Below, in pieces: positions 13,801 through 26,300 of a stretch of 64,000 nt of DNA. The DNA lies in assembly GCA_902806565.1 (NCBI GenBank), contig CADCXA010000025.1:1674001-1738000 (forward strand), given 5' to 3'. The notes beneath the pieces were generated by a model. That model saw only the letters and a program-made list of their open reading frames with translations. It searched no databases and was not told where the DNA came from. The DNA comes from Hypoxylon rubiginosum (taxonomy: Eukaryota; Ascomycota; Sordariomycetes; Xylariales; Hypoxylaceae). The stretch's first letter is position 1. The number at the start of each line of letters is the position of its first letter. The translations under genes and the position numbers were made by a program.

Positions 13801-13910
13801 ACGATGACTCGAGCAGCTCTTCTGATGAATCGGTCACTCCTGGCCGACTTGAAGCGCAATTCGAGTCTATGACACCTCCCGATGGTGCACCACCTCGATC
13901 GGCCCACTAA
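10812..13910 (+). CDS. hmt1: Hmt1-type vacuolar ABC transporter (ABCB half transporter with N-terminal extension)
   Basis: Three coding exons: 10812-11201, 11305-13478 and 13541-13910, giving 977 residues. Splice phases fit (0, then 2), and the last intron has a CTAAC branch point. The N-terminal third has several membrane spans resembling the TMD0 of S. pombe Hmt1, then an Asn/Gly-rich linker, a six-span ABC membrane domain and one nucleotide-binding domain. Walker A is GESGGGKST at about 696-704, the signature LSGGEK begins at about 800, Walker B is [12 protein letters not shown] at about 820-831, and the switch His lies in AHRLST just after the last splice. The C-terminus is a charged helix followed by a Ser-rich tail. 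Hmt1 relatives move glutathione or phytochelatin-linked heavy metals into the vacuole; that substrate is inferred from the family. The mitochondrial Atm1 branch is less likely because of the TMD0 and the lack of a mitochondrial presequence. Intron 1 contains a 22-nt poly-T tract. Confidence 0.94.
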
Positions 13911-16643
13911 TATTAATGTCACCGCCGACTTTGGGCTCGATTCATGTTCATATTTGCATTTTTCGCGATATATAGTTTTTTATTGCTAATGAGTCTTCTC
14001 ATGTCCCGTTCTGGGGGACATTTGCATTACAGACGGCGTTGGGGAGGGGGGGGAGGGGCATATACAGAAAAAGACTTCCTCCGTATCGGGAGATGTCGAC
14101 GGCTTTGCATTTTCCGGTTGTCACGATTCTTCGCAACGATACCAAAAGACTTTATGTTGTTCTGTCTAATTAATTCAACATCGTTGATTGCACAAATGAT
14201 CGAACATGGCCATAAACATGAAAAAGTTCCGGCAAAGGCGGAAAGGAATTGGCAGGGATGGTAAACGGAAACAAATCCGAAGACAAGGAAAGGGAGGACG
14301 GATTCTACTAATTTTCTTTGCACACGAGTGAGGTTTTTTTTTTTTTTTTTTCTGGACCGGTTCAATCAAGTCAGTCGGTTCGGTTTTGCTCTGGCCTATT
14401 TGGAACGTTTAATGAGATGATGACAAGGTAGCATTTGCAGGCGAGCAAGGCGTGCGGTGCGGAATGAGTCTTGATGAGAATTTTGCTGCAGGTACAAGGG
14501 GGTTGACATGGCGGTATGGCGGTATGGCGGCATGGCGGCATGGCGGCATGGCGGCATGGATTTGCAAATGACTAGATGCTATAGGGAGATAGATGGCTTA
14601 CTCCATCTACAAATGAACCGACTGTTAATACCGGCAACGTCTGTCATGTGTCATTAATTGGTTATGTGATAGAAAACGACATGCGTAGCAGTAGCAGTAA
14701 CAGTTCGGATGCCGTGTGATGAGAACTGGAGGAGGTAATTCCGGGTGACTTATAGCGAGGCTGAGCCGCCGAGGTCCGAGATAGGCTCCAATGGTAAAAT
14801 ATGCATGACGTTGCAGTCTTTTGTTTTTTAGGGGATTCCAAATCATCGAGGTTCCCGCCGGGCGAGACTTTTGATGATGATGCATGCGGCTCCTCCCATC
14901 CCATCCCATCCTATCCCTTCCCCATGTCCCCCCGGAAAGCTATCCCGATTCTGCCACGAAGGCTAATATATTCTGAACCTTTTTAACCCCCCCCCCTCCC
15001 CCCTGGTTTCCACGGTTGCATCCTTGCATACACATTACCTCCTGGGGAAAAGAGAAAAAAAAAACGAGACTGCGGGAATTTATAGTGCGTACCTGCGTCG
15101 ATACATCTCTGGGACCCTGCAACGTTGCGTGCGTCGCGTGAGATAAAGGGTCTTTTCCGTCCCCCGGGGGGATGAACAGGGTAGGCGTGTACACACGTGT
15201 ATGCGTATGTATGAAACAAACCGGCGAGGTAAGGTGTAGTAAAGTACCTAACGTACCCCTAGGTAAGTAAGAAGCAAAAGACGATGCGGTGTGAGATATG
15301 TAAGGCACGCGCGTCTGCGTTAAACAGAACCAACATATTCACTTCATCGGTGAGGGAATTTTTTATCCGTACGGTAGATATTCTTTTTTTTTGGTAGGTA
15401 AGGTGTGTTCCATATTTCCCCTTGCGTCCATACCTAAGGTAAGCCCGTCCCGGTTCATCTTGCATTTCGTGGGAGAGAGAGAGGAAATGGCGGAGAAGAA
15501 GACTAAGACTACCAAGACAGGTAGGTAAGTAAGCACATATGTAGGTAGGTACGGTATCATCAAGCTTGACTACATATGTGATACTAACAACGGGGGAGGA
15601 GATGAGATATGACTGACTTACTACCTCCTGACGGAAGACCTTCAACCACTGACATACATTAAGTAAGGAGAAGGTATTCGCTACCTCTTAACTACCAACT
15701 TCAACCCATCGTGTACCCTTCTCCATACGTTTATCCGGCAGATACGTTGTCGATGCCGCTTCCATTTCCCCAGACGATATACCCAAGCGGACGGCATAAT
15801 TCAACTTAGACCACATATCCATCTCATCGTATATATGAAAAGTCTATCATCCAAGCACATACCTACCGAATATCTTCCTTCACACCTAAGCACACCTTTG
15901 CAGAATTTCGATGGTCTATCCTATCTTTTATTAAGTATTATGTAAGGGAGTTTTCAACTATCGTACGTAGAAAGCGAAAGAATAGGCCATGCTCTCTCCT
16001 CTCCTCTCTCCTCTTCCCCGTCATGACATGCTCATCGGCGGCCAAAAAGCCCCCAACCCCCTCCCTCTTGGAACCCTTCCTCTTCCGTCGCTGACGTGTC
16101 ATAAACGACGACGACACGACCTCCTATCAGGGATGGCAGGTTCAGATCCGACACAAATCTTCCGTCTCGTATGATCTGACCGCGAACTGACCGAGAGAAG
16201 TCAATCCACCCTCCCCAAACATCATTTCACCTCGGCCCCGTCGTTATCCAAAAATAAACGAACTGAGCAAGCTCTCCCACACTCATATACGCCATTCCCC
16301 ATGGACCTTACGAGCGAATGGCTTGGGATCAATCTTTCATGTCCCGGTTTCCTGAACGCCTATGCCGATGATGATAATGTTCTTGGCGAATCTGCCAGGA
16401 ACAAAAAAAAAAAAAAAAACCCGTTCCCATATTTCCGGGACAAAACTGCGTACAAGTTTACCCCCGTGAATAACCAGCGGTAGTCCTGGTCTGCGGTTTT
16501 TTGCCATATATGCTGAATTCGTGTTATTCGTATCATACATGCTTGCTTCCGTCCCCTCCAGAAGAAAAGAAAAAAAAGGGGAAATATCTACAAGCGAATG
16601 TCGTGAAGCATGGGGAAAACACTGTTAAGTCAAGAGATGGCCT
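13911..16643. other. Intergenic region between two convergent genes
   Basis: This 2.7 kb lies between the stop codons of the ABC transporter and the ceramide synthase, so it should contain both 3' UTRs. It holds mononucleotide runs (poly-T near 14334-14351, poly-A near 16403-16418), an 8-bp tandem repeat at 14508-14560 and several ACCTAGGT or GGTAGGTAAG elements around 15240-15560. I see no coding region. Confidence 0.6.
14508..14560 (+). repeat. 8-bp tandem repeat (ATGGCGGY)
   Basis: About six and a half head-to-tail copies of ATGGCGGT or ATGGCGGC. The first copies carry T and the later ones C at the last position. It lies in the 3' intergenic space downstream of the ABC transporter. It is a likely length-variable minisatellite with no visible coding role. 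Confidence 0.85.
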
Positions 16644-18149
16644 CTATCGGGCTGACTTCTTGGTTGGTGACGATTCCACCCCGTTTGGGCGGGCCTTGAG
16701 AATACCGTTGAGGGTACCGTTTACGGCACTTTTGCCGTTCAGTAACGCCGTCTTCTCAGCAGCGGCAGCCTTGTTCATAGCCGACCTCAGTCTCTCCTGC
16801 TTCTCGTGCTCCTCTACGTCGGATTCGTCAACATCGGATCGGTCGTCGGTCGCGACGTCGTAGACGACAAAGCGGTAGGCGATCCTCACGATGAAGAACA
16901 GCCAGAACAGGTTGAGGGCTTGCAGTGACGAGAGAAGGCTTAGCGTGATCCAGAATGCTAAGCTGCACTTGTATTGTTCGGTTTCCCAGTTCAACTCGTA
17001 CGGTCCGACCGTCTGGAAATCAGTGAAGAGGGAATAGAGGATGCGGAGGTTGAGGTAGTGACGTAGATAGATCCAGGCGCACATGAAAACGAAGAAGTAG
17101 GGTCCTACAAGAGGGTGATCGACGTAGTTGAGGGATTTCGATGTCTATCGGAACGGATGTTAGTATCGGATCGCAGGAATTCAGGGGCACGCATCCGGAC
17201 TTACCGCAAGGAAAAAATCGCTAATGTCGTGGGTAACATAAACAGCTAGGCCGATGTGCGTGAAGTGGAAACGGTAGCTGAGCCCAATAAGTGTTAGGCT
17301 GACGATGTGATGGCCGACGAGCTCCTTGTAATCCTTCCGCGGCTTCTCCATACCGAGCAGGAGCACAATGGCCTGCTGGGCCCAGTAGGCGGCCTGGAAC
17401 AGGTAGTAAAACTTGAATATGCCCTCATTGGTCTTGTGAGGAAAGTTCTCGTACATGCCGTGCGTGTTGAAGTACCAAACCGAAGTTCGGCTCATCACGT
17501 ACATGCCGGCCGGTCCCAAGACGCCAAAGTAGATGGCGGTGTACATCTGCTCCATGAAGCGAGCTTGCTTGCCACGTGACCGCAAGCCGGCATATACGGC
17601 GAGCGGTCGGAGGAGCTCCTGCATGATGAACTCGCGGGTGAAGGAAAGGACGACGATGTAGAAGGACACGAGGGCGATATCCCACGGTCCCTTGCCATAC
17701 TGAGCGGCGGTGCCGGGTTCGGCGCCGGCCTCGCGGGGAAGCTTGTAGGAGAGGCAGATGAAATGGTAAATAGGATTGGACGGGGTTGGGTTGATGGCAA
17801 ACAAGGACAGGAAGATGGTCAGGATAACTAGGGGCAAGGTCCAGGTGTGTTTGACGGCGTAATGCTTGCAGCGGCGCAAGAAAGAGCGGGCCTTTCGACG
17901 TTTAGAGCCCTTCTTGGAGATATCTTTGCTGTCGGATGGCTTCGGTGCGTGTCCATTGCCGTTGAGGGTGGAATTTTCGTGGAGCCTCGCGAGCCCCGTG
18001 TGTAGACTAGGTGCGCCAGTATCGCCTACTCTAAGTTCGCTGCCCAGCCCACTCGACTTCCTACGGCGACGCGCGATGGCAATGTCGGCACTGTGGTGCA
18101 ATTGGTCGGCCGAGGTGTTTAGCAGAGGGAAAGGCTCAGATGATTCCAT
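16644..18149 (-). CDS. lag1: Ceramide synthase, Lag1/TLC-domain sphingosine N-acyltransferase
   Basis: Two exons on the minus strand, 18149-17205 and 17144-16644, joined by a 60-nt phase-0 intron, encode 481 residues. The first ~95 residues are a basic, Ser-rich cytosolic N-terminus, followed by multiple membrane spans forming a TLC domain. The Lag1 motif spans the splice region: the catalytic-type His pair is at about 280-281 (GHHIVSL) and the acidic pair lies in HDISDFFLA at about 308-311, with the exon 2 start SKSLNYVDH continuing the conserved stretch. The C-terminal tail is acidic and then Lys/Ala-rich, facing the cytosol. Family members join acyl-CoA to sphingoid bases in the ER. Fungi usually carry two or three paralogues with different chain-length preference, and I cannot tell which one this is. 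The start is the first in-frame ATG, after a purine-rich leader. Confidence 0.93.
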
Positions 18150-19761
18150 TGTCGCGAAGTTCGAGTTTGGATTCTAGTTCTCGAAGGCGAAGGCGAAGGC
18201 GAGGGTGTGAGGAGAAGACAGAAGGAGGTAGATAGAAATACCGTCCGTTAGGAAGGGTCGGAGGTTTAGGATATTATGTGGTAATGCGGCCTGGGTCTGG
18301 TTGTGTGGCTATGTGACGTGATGTGTTGCCGCCAATTGATGCGGCCAGCTTTCGACGTTTTCCACTATGCCCAATTGTGCCTCCGTGAAATAAGAATCCA
18401 GGACGCTGAAGGAGTGGAAGCGATCCAGGATTTCCGAGTTAAGAATTGAGGAGAAGTTTGGTTGGTGGCCTGGTGGTTCAGTGGTTTTTTGGTCCGAGGG
18501 AAAGAATTGATAAGACAGGGCAAATTTCGGGTTTGGTTTTGGTATTAGCATTTAACATTTGATAGACGGGGCTAGCCTCGTTAAGTACCTCCTAGGACCT
18601 TCCCTGACAGTCCTGACCCGCGATGTGGGATGGTAAGATGAGAAATAAAATCTTTTTTGGCATAAGGAAGCCCATAAAAACAACTATAAACCCCATTAAG
18701 GGTCCCCCGGCAGCCCGACTAAATTTAATTAGTACTAGGGTCCAACTCACCTTTTCCCTCTTTTCATTGGTTACAATGCTGCCAAGATATTATTCAACTC
18801 CTTTAACTGCCCTCGTGCCTCCTTTCTACGGGAGGCGCGGTGGATTCACGCTCGATACTTGGATGCTCGACAAGTCCATCCATGAATTCTACGGAATCCT
18901 TCTTCTTTAGTAGGACGATGTTATCAATTTCACGTGCTGCCTAACCACATAAGGTAGCAACCCTTTACAGAGTACCGGAGTCCGCGACGCCATGTGACGT
19001 TGATGACCAGTTAGATGGCGACCGCATATTCCGAACCCATCTTTTATAGGGACGTTCGTGAGTGTTTGCGAATAATTATTAACATGTGGCAAGAGGTTCG
19101 GTCCATACATGTCGCGACAGGAAAAATATTGGGAAAGATGAATATGCCTAGGTAACCAAGTGAGTAGCATGTATGTTTAAACTTGGGTTAGGTAAGCCTG
19201 AGGTCATTGATGCAACAAGCCTTTCTGTCATAGGAGGGTATATTTAGCAAAAGCCTATTGCTCTACGTACATATACAACCGTCTGATAGGTACTCCCATA
19301 AACGAGCTGCCGGGTCAAAATACCCAAGCCTGATCCATGCCGAACCATCCATGGGGTATTAAAAATAAACAAAAAGGCCTCATGTTGGTCTTTATAGCCC
19401 GCTTGAATCCCAAGTGCCATACACGTTCTTAAACACTAAATCTTAAGTGACAATGCCAAGGACACTCGTATATATACAGAGGTCTTCGCCTCTCGTTAGG
19501 CTGATTGTATATATATATGGGTATAGATGGGCTACAACATAGCCTCTAATCGATGTAAACACATCGCAGCCGGTTATCCTAGTCCTCCGTGTCGAAAGGG
19601 CAGAGCAGTTCGGATCAAATGCTTCCCCCTCCCCCTTTTAAAACCATACGCCGTGCAATGCCATCAAGAACCAACCACTTACTCCCCTAAAAAGCAACCC
19701 CAAAAGCGCCGCGCTATCGTTAGATCAGACAAAGATCGAAGAGGCCTAGGGCCAGTCATAT
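18150..19761. other. Intergenic region, no gene seen
   Basis: This stretch lies between the 5' end of the ceramide synthase gene and the 3' end of palH. The first few hundred bases are likely the ceramide synthase promoter, with CT-rich sequence on the minus strand. The remainder shows only short frames and scattered AT-rich patches. Confidence 0.55.
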
Positions 19762-22038
19762 CTACACCGGTGATGAGGGAGACGATGAGGTAGACTTTTC
19801 ATCCCGGAGAATATCTTCCACCGGTCGCCTCTCGGCGCCGACTACTCTTTCCCGCCGATCCCCACTTCCGTGAGCCGAGGCTGTCAACAAGGAACCACCC
19901 CGCGAATTGGGCGGCCTAGGAGCATATGTATCGTTTCTCTCTGCCGGGTTTAGGATCGGTCTGGGCGCGTTCGATCCAGTACTATTGGTTCGAGCCCCCA
20001 GATGCGGCGGTGGCATCGGTAGGTTAGGATTCCTGCGCGGCGGGGGCGAAGGAGGCGCCACCGACTGCTGGGTGGTTTGTAGTTGCAATTCCTCTTCTTC
20101 CAGCAGTTGAGCTAATGCCGCGCCACGACGTGGGGGAGCAGGTATAACGGTGACCGGCAAGCTATCCGTGTCGGGCGTCGGCCGAATTTTTTCTAGAATT
20201 CTCTCCGCCTGTGTGGCGGCAAAGATCTCTACCCGCCCTCTCAGGTCCCATCTACCAATACTATCGTAGTCGCGCCGTTCCTTAGATTGCCTAGGCATCG
20301 TGTGAGGAAGAACCTCTGCCGGAGGTTCCCTCACGGTGCGGCGGAAAGGATTCAAGTACTGCCAGCGGCCCGAGCTTGGATCTTCTTCTACTGCCACTTC
20401 TACCTCGTCCTTACTTTCCATTGCAAGAGCCAATGGGGAAAGGTTGGTAGAGTGTCTATTACCCTCCCATGTCGGGCTTGATGCCGAGGTAGCACTATTG
20501 CTTCTAGACAACGGTCGCCCGTGTCTATCATCTGTAGTCCTCGTAGTCGTCTCGGTAAGGGGTTGGTACCGGACCGCGTAGACCGTACTATCAGCACTTG
20601 CCGTATCCGTTCTACTAACTGGCGTGACAGCTGGAGGTGGTCGAGATGGCCATAATGGAGGCTGTAGGAACCTGGCCGCTGCCCTGCCCGGTAAGGGAGC
20701 ATGTTGCCTCCTGTCCGGACTGTCCTCCGCTTTTGATCTATACCGGCTCGCAATAGATGACATAGCAGGCCACATATTGCTTTGTCCGCCCACCGTCGAG
20801 GTGGTAGCATCTTCCCCTTGGTCGTCGTCATCATCGTTCTTTCTCCTATTCTTTCGCCGTCGAGGCCACGAGAGATCCGAAGGAAATACCTCCATCATTT
20901 CGTCGCCATCGAAAACTTCCCTGCCGAGGACTCCGTCTTTTTTCTCTTCGCGTTCCAGCGCCTCGATACGTTCCACCCATTCCCATACGACGACACTAGC
21001 AGCTGCCGCGCCAACCCATCTCACGTAGTCGCCCCAACCAGTAAACTCGGGCTCGGCAATGTCGAGAACAAAGAAGACGACCGGGACGAGGATCGATATA
21101 ATAGAAAGGGTTGCCATGAGGCAGATATTCTTCATCAGAGGATGGTAAAATGCATATCGCTTCTTCATAAGCGAGTAATAGAGCACCCATGCAGCGTACA
21201 GCAAGCCGAGGGATAGCTGAAAGAGATAACTAAGCGCCGGGACGGCATCCGTGAAACTGCGCGGCCTGGTGTTGCCAGGTCCGGTATAGTGAAAGCTGTT
21301 GAGCGCACCGAAGATGACGTCCAACGTGATAAGCGAGAAGGCCGTCCATTTTATAATTACCTTCTCGCGCTGCCGAGGAAACAGCCTTATCAGTGTTTGG
21401 GCCTGGGCCAACCAGAGAAAGGTATCAGAGATTAGTTGAATGACCTTTAATTGGGTTCCACCCAACACTTGATCTTGAAGTTGCATAGCATTCTGGATTC
21501 CCAAGGCGTACTGTTCTTCGGCGACGCGAAAAGTATCCACTGTAGCAATGGTCAGCGAGATGGCTACGGTTAGAGCGGCGACTTTCTGCAGCCACGGTCG
21601 ACCGCCAATGCTGATGCCGTTCGAAGGGCCATTCGTAAAACCACGGCGGCCTAGGACGACAACCCCACCGTCGAGAAAGGACCTCGGCGCGATGAAAAGC
21701 ATAACAAGGAGTAAATAAGCGAGGACGGTTGTGGCAGCCAGAGCGTAGCATTGCGGAAAAATCGAGGCATAGAAGTGATCTCGAAAATCAGAGAATTGCA
21801 GATTAGAAGTTGCTGTTTCGTCTATTTCAAAGCCTCCGTTCGCGATGATAGCGGGTTGCGCGAGAGCGGTGGCCGTGCAGAGGGGCGAGAAGACGGCGGC
21901 GGCCGTCAAGGTCGTCGGGTCGGCTCCTGGTATTTGCAAGACGCCATTCGAAGGGAGAGTATAAGCTGTGCAAGCAGTGCCAATCGGCAAAGTCGTAGTA
22001 GCAACCATCCTGGGTTGCAGAACACGTAGCGAATCCAT
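19762..22038 (-). CDS. palH: PalH/Rim21 ambient-pH sensor, seven-span membrane protein
   Basis: A single uninterrupted frame of 758 residues. The start is the only in-frame ATG near the 5' end (22038); the frame is open further upstream but has no other ATG. Seven hydrophobic spans lie at about 98-118, 152-170, 198-219, 229-250, 264-288, 303-327 and 338-357, after an outside-facing N-terminus of about 95 residues. A conserved PalH stretch follows the last span, from WEWVERIEALEREEKKDGV to LGREVFDGDE. The long cytoplasmic tail (about 360-758) is disordered, rich in Pro, Arg and acidic residues. PalH/Rim21 senses alkaline pH at the plasma membrane and, through PalF arrestin and ESCRT, leads to proteolytic activation of PacC. 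Length and topology match the family. No other pal gene is visible in the window. Confidence 0.9.
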   Translation of the reverse strand: MDSLRVLQPRMVATTTLPIGTACTAYTLPSNGVLQIPGADPTTLTAAAVFSPLCTATALAQPAIIANGGFEIDETATSNLQFSDFRDHFYASIFPQCYALAATTVLAYLLLVMLFIAPRSFLDGGVVVLGRRGFTNGPSNGISIGGRPWLQKVAALTVAISLTIATVDTFRVAEEQYALGIQNAMQLQDQVLGGTQLKVIQLISDTFLWLAQAQTLIRLFPRQREKVIIKWTAFSLITLDVIFGALNSFHYTGPGNTRPRSFTDAVPALSYLFQLSLGLLYAAWVLYYSLMKKRYAFYHPLMKNICLMATLSIISILVPVVFFVLDIAEPEFTGWGDYVRWVGAAAASVVVWEWVERIEALEREEKKDGVLGREVFDGDEMMEVFPSDLSWPRRRKNRRKNDDDDDQGEDATTSTVGGQSNMWPAMSSIASRYRSKAEDSPDRRQHAPLPGRAAARFLQPPLWPSRPPPAVTPVSRTDTASADSTVYAVRYQPLTETTTRTTDDRHGRPLSRSNSATSASSPTWEGNRHSTNLSPLALAMESKDEVEVAVEEDPSSGRWQYLNPFRRTVREPPAEVLPHTMPRQSKERRDYDSIGRWDLRGRVEIFAATQAERILEKIRPTPDTDSLPVTVIPAPPRRGAALAQLLEEEELQLQTTQQSVAPPSPPPRRNPNLPMPPPHLGARTNSTGSNAPRPILNPAERNDTYAPRPPNSRGGSLLTASAHGSGDRRERVVGAERRPVEDILRDEKSTSSSPSSPV

Positions 22039-25000
22039 CTTGAAGCGTAAGACAAGCGGCCAGGGGTAGTCGTGGAAGCGACGACGTTCAGACACCTGTG
22101 ACGCTATCGCGAGGCACTCGCCATGGAATGAGAATAGCCTTCGAAGGGCTAGGAGATCGTGGATCGTGGATCGTGGATCGTGGCAGTTCGTGGTACGAAA
22201 TCGATTGGGTTGGATCGAGTCGAGTGTTCGCTGACAAGCCGCGTGTCGGTCGGGTAGGTCCGGGAGTACGTACGTTGCGGTATATACTTGGCCTCGCCCG
22301 ATAATATGGATCTTCGCAGGCCAACAATCGCACTTCCAGCTGCAAATTCCAATCAATTATCTATTCGATCGGCGTTGTCGTCGCGAAGATGACCGAATGC
22401 GCTATAGGATACCGTAGTCGATGTCGTTGGCGGGTATGGATTTCGTGCGTCTTGAGATTCGAGATGATATCTGGGCGCCCAGAAGTCTTGGGTTAAAAGG
22501 AAACGGGAGATGGGAAGCCAGGCGCGGTTCGTTGGGTGGGAAATAAGAAATCTTGGGGACTTGGAGACTTGGGGGGTGGGAGAGACTAGGCCCATAGGGC
22601 ATACATAAGACGGGGGGGAGGGATCAGAAACGGGTCAGGGTCAGACTTTAGTTCTTTCGCTTGCTTAAACTTTGATAAATTCCCATCTGAAAGAATCCTT
22701 GCCGAGTGGGGAAAAGAAGGTGTAAAAGTGTTACTTATGCCCACGTACTATGTACATATTTCGTACTGACTGACATATTTGGTCATACGGATTTCGCATT
22801 GGTTCGCATTGGATTTGGGGTGGTGGGTGCTCTATGTATGTATTGTATTGTGTCTGATTGTACATTCATTCATTCATTCATTTAATTAGTGGATAATGTA
22901 TAGTGGACTGGCGTTCCTTGTGCTGCCCTGTGCTCACTGCTGCAATGTCCAATGTCCCCTTCTCCCGTGGAAAGTGTTAGCGCCGCGTCTCAGAAGCTGT
23001 TTGAGTTGGACTCGCAACCAGCGGCCGGCGACATGATTGAAGATTGCACTTGAAGATTACAATTGCAATGATTACAATGATTACAATAGCCTTGGGTATC
23101 CACATATTCCCATCTTACCAAAGGATTTACCATACATACCCCTAAGTTAGGTAGGAGGCAGGAGAATAAGGTATCCTAACAAGTCCCGAGACGACGACTA
23201 TGAATTATTCATCCTTCCTTTTCGATTATTAAACCCATCTTCTGCCAAAGCGGCCACAAAAGAAGCGACCGAAAGGGGCTTGGTATGACTTAAACCCCCG
23301 TAGTAATCTTCGTATCTGCGTATATGGCGGGTAGAATCCATCTAGAATCGTAGTAATAGTAATCGCTGCCAGTCTGCCAGTGCAACGATTCGGCAATTTA
23401 CGGAAAACACTTTTTCACCATTTCATCGAAATAAAAAAATTCATGACGTCCCCGCAAGCCAATTGCCGGGGAAGAATGTAGACGAACAATATGGACAGTG
23501 TACTGCCGGCCACCTCCAATATCCAAAGTGCTCCTCGGCCGCATACACTCCAGGTCTATGCAGAAACGTTATGGAGTTGTAATTATTCCTGCTTTTGATT
23601 CCTTGCTTGATGGAGGTTGGCGGGTTGGAATGCGATGGGCTGGCGTTCCGAAGTCATCTGGGGGACGGGATGGGGATGTACGAGAGAGCCACATAGCCAC
23701 GTCGATTAATTGACCACTTACCCGGAACGGTAATAAGGGGGGGAGTCAGAGAGTGTGTGACCCGTCGACCTGTTCAGCCGAAATTGTGTGGAGGGTGACA
23801 CTTGAGTGACAGTGGGTGACAACCGAATAAAAAAAACGGCTCTCTCTGAATGACTGGGAGAAACTGTCATCGATGCGGTCTCGATGCAGTCTCCGCCGAA
23901 CGAATGGGTCACGATGTAAAGCCGGCAAATCAAGTACGGACAGGGCAATCTTGGAGGGCATGATATATGGCAGACGAAAAAGAAACATATTAAGTCGGAG
24001 GATCTTGTCCTATATTAGATTTCATTGCAGTCTTATTAATGTTATTTATCTAGTTAATATACCTAATAAGAGAAGGACACCGACGGATCGTCACTAGTAC
24101 TGTAGTTTAGAGTAGGTAGTGGGAGTGAGTAGGTGCTGGTTATAACTTATAACTACAAGTCACACCAACTTTGAATAATGGAAACCTCAAGAGCATGGCC
24201 GCATCCCCTATCCCGTATTACATTATTCGGGATCCTATCAAAAACACCAAAAAGTCCGTCCAAGATACCCCGCGATCAACACACATATCCCATCCCGCAC
24301 CACGCATCACGCATCCCGCATCCCGCATATCGCGCAATCCGGTTCATCTGCCATCTCTTCGTTAGCGTTAGTGCGCCCATCCCGCCAAGCATCCCAAAGA
24401 ATTGCTTCGCCTTTCGATCCGATCAGTGATGGACGTCTTCTTGGCAACTTGGCAAAGCTTATTGCTCGTGGGCTTCCTCGCTATTCCTTGGCATTATCAA
24501 AGAACTTCAGACGATCTCCCGTCTGAACGGGCCTTACGTCTAATGTTTGTTTTGTTCTCCCTGGCGTTGGCGTTGGCGGGGAACTATAAAATAACGTAAT
24601 TGTTCGCTACATCTAGGTAGAATTCTATATTTATCACTTTAGTTCGAAGTTAGGTAAGGCTTCGATTCCATATATCGTGTAAATTTCGGAAAAGATCTCG
24701 TCTCACCAAGCCAGCCCAATATGCCATCTCAGCAACACCAATCACGGCTACGTAACGTTAAACCAAGTTTGAACGTCGTGTCCATTTATCAACGTCAACT
24801 AAACTACATAACCTAGGTACTGTTTGTTACCTGCATCGGAAATGGCTGATCCGCGGCCTCGCCTCGCACGTATTTCGGGAACAACTTCTTGTCTCTTCTC
24901 CACAGCTGCTGAAACAGCTTCATGTCTCGGTGTAACCCACCTCGGCAAGATCCCATCGTTCGCCATTTACCGCCCGAGTATACTAAATGGCGATAGTTTG

Positions 25001-26300
25001 CATGGTGGCGGAAGTCTAGACCAGTTCGCCTCCTTTTTAAGACCACTCGGCTCACTCGGATATGATGTAGCCTATCATATTGCTTCCACTTGTTCGCTTT
25101 AGTAGAGACAACGGTAAGAGTTAGTTAAGCGATGATTTTAGAAGACACGACGTCGTCTTTGCTGCGAGCTCCGTCTTCCATCAAGTGAGATGAATGGCTG
25201 GCTTTATCGGTGCCAACCAGGTCAACCTATGCCAGCCTACTAGCCACATTCCTAGGGATTGCACTACCTGCCTGCTCTCCAGATACCTCGGTCTCGCTGG
25301 AGTTCCCGGAAACCCGCTCAAGCCACATGACTCCTCCCCACCCGTGTCTTTCTACGATTATTTCTTCTTTGTGTCTCTTGAAGTCGTACCATCGTCCTCG
25401 TCACGATAGATCATGTGAACATCATACGCGACACAGGAAATTCTTACAAATCATAGTTTGTGGAACTCCTGGAAACCCGTCTGAACGGTAGATGAATGCT
25501 GGTTTGTTCGGTATCTAGTTAGGTTCTTGTACAATCTGTGGCATCAATCACTTTAATTATGGAAAATGAAGGCCCAAGGATAACCAGGTCTATTTAGATC
25601 GTACGCGTTTTTGCTTACTTGTTTGCCCTCCAGGCAGTACTTGATATACCGAGTTCATTAAGTGATGGTGTACCATCGTCATTAAGCTAGAACTTGTGTC
25701 TAGTAGGTATTCTATCTCTATGTGCCTCGGATTGGGACACTGTGTCTCTGATACACGGCCCGCCAACCTGTTCGTTGAATCCCTTACCCATATCCGATAG
25801 ATGGCATACAATACCAATTACGGCGTCTCAAGTCCTTGGCTAATTAACGATGTTGAAGTTCAATGGGGTAGGCTTCCTCGTCCAAGGAACTTGGCAGGTC
25901 GCTAGCCGCCTTTGACCACCGGTTGGCATGGGATTCGGACGGTTGGTAAGAACATCTACTATACGTGGATTAATTCTAGGTATACAGTATGATTCGGCCC
26001 GGGGGGTTGTGTTATGGCATGCTTGAACGAATAGGCGATGTAGATACGCGAGTATTACAAATTGGCATATAATCCATCGCGGAGTGCAAATGATGTAGAT
26101 AGATAGAATCTAGCTACGGTATTGCCACGAAACGCAAGGCGAGCTGGAAAACTCAGACTGCTAGTAGTGACCACCTATGATAGATGCCGGGTACCGGGAC
26201 ACTCTCCCGCTAGCCCACACAAGTGAAGCTATCACGAAAAGAGGCCTCTGGTATACACAAATTCCTGCATCCCTAACCCTCCCTAATCCCCCCTCGCGAG
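22039..26300. other. Intergenic region, no gene seen
   Basis: About 4.3 kb upstream of palH and downstream of the Gag-like ORF. It holds the palH promoter side, an ATTC tetranucleotide run near 22862-22881, and an AT-rich patch near 23980-24065. One small frame at 24429-24599 (+) would encode a 56-residue peptide with two hydrophobic segments. I do not count it as a gene because no leader or homologue is recognisable. Confidence 0.5.
22155..22182. repeat. Four tandem copies of GATCGTG in the palH leader
   Basis: Four exact 7-bp units lie 117-144 bases upstream of the palH start codon, probably in the 5' UTR or core promoter. The function is unknown. They may be a slippage-prone microsatellite or a repeated factor site. 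Confidence 0.85.

Noticed and set aside
24429..24599. 56-codon hydrophobic mini-ORF
   Set aside because: Two possible membrane segments but no homologue recognised, no clear promoter, and AT-rich surroundings where chance hydrophobic frames are common.
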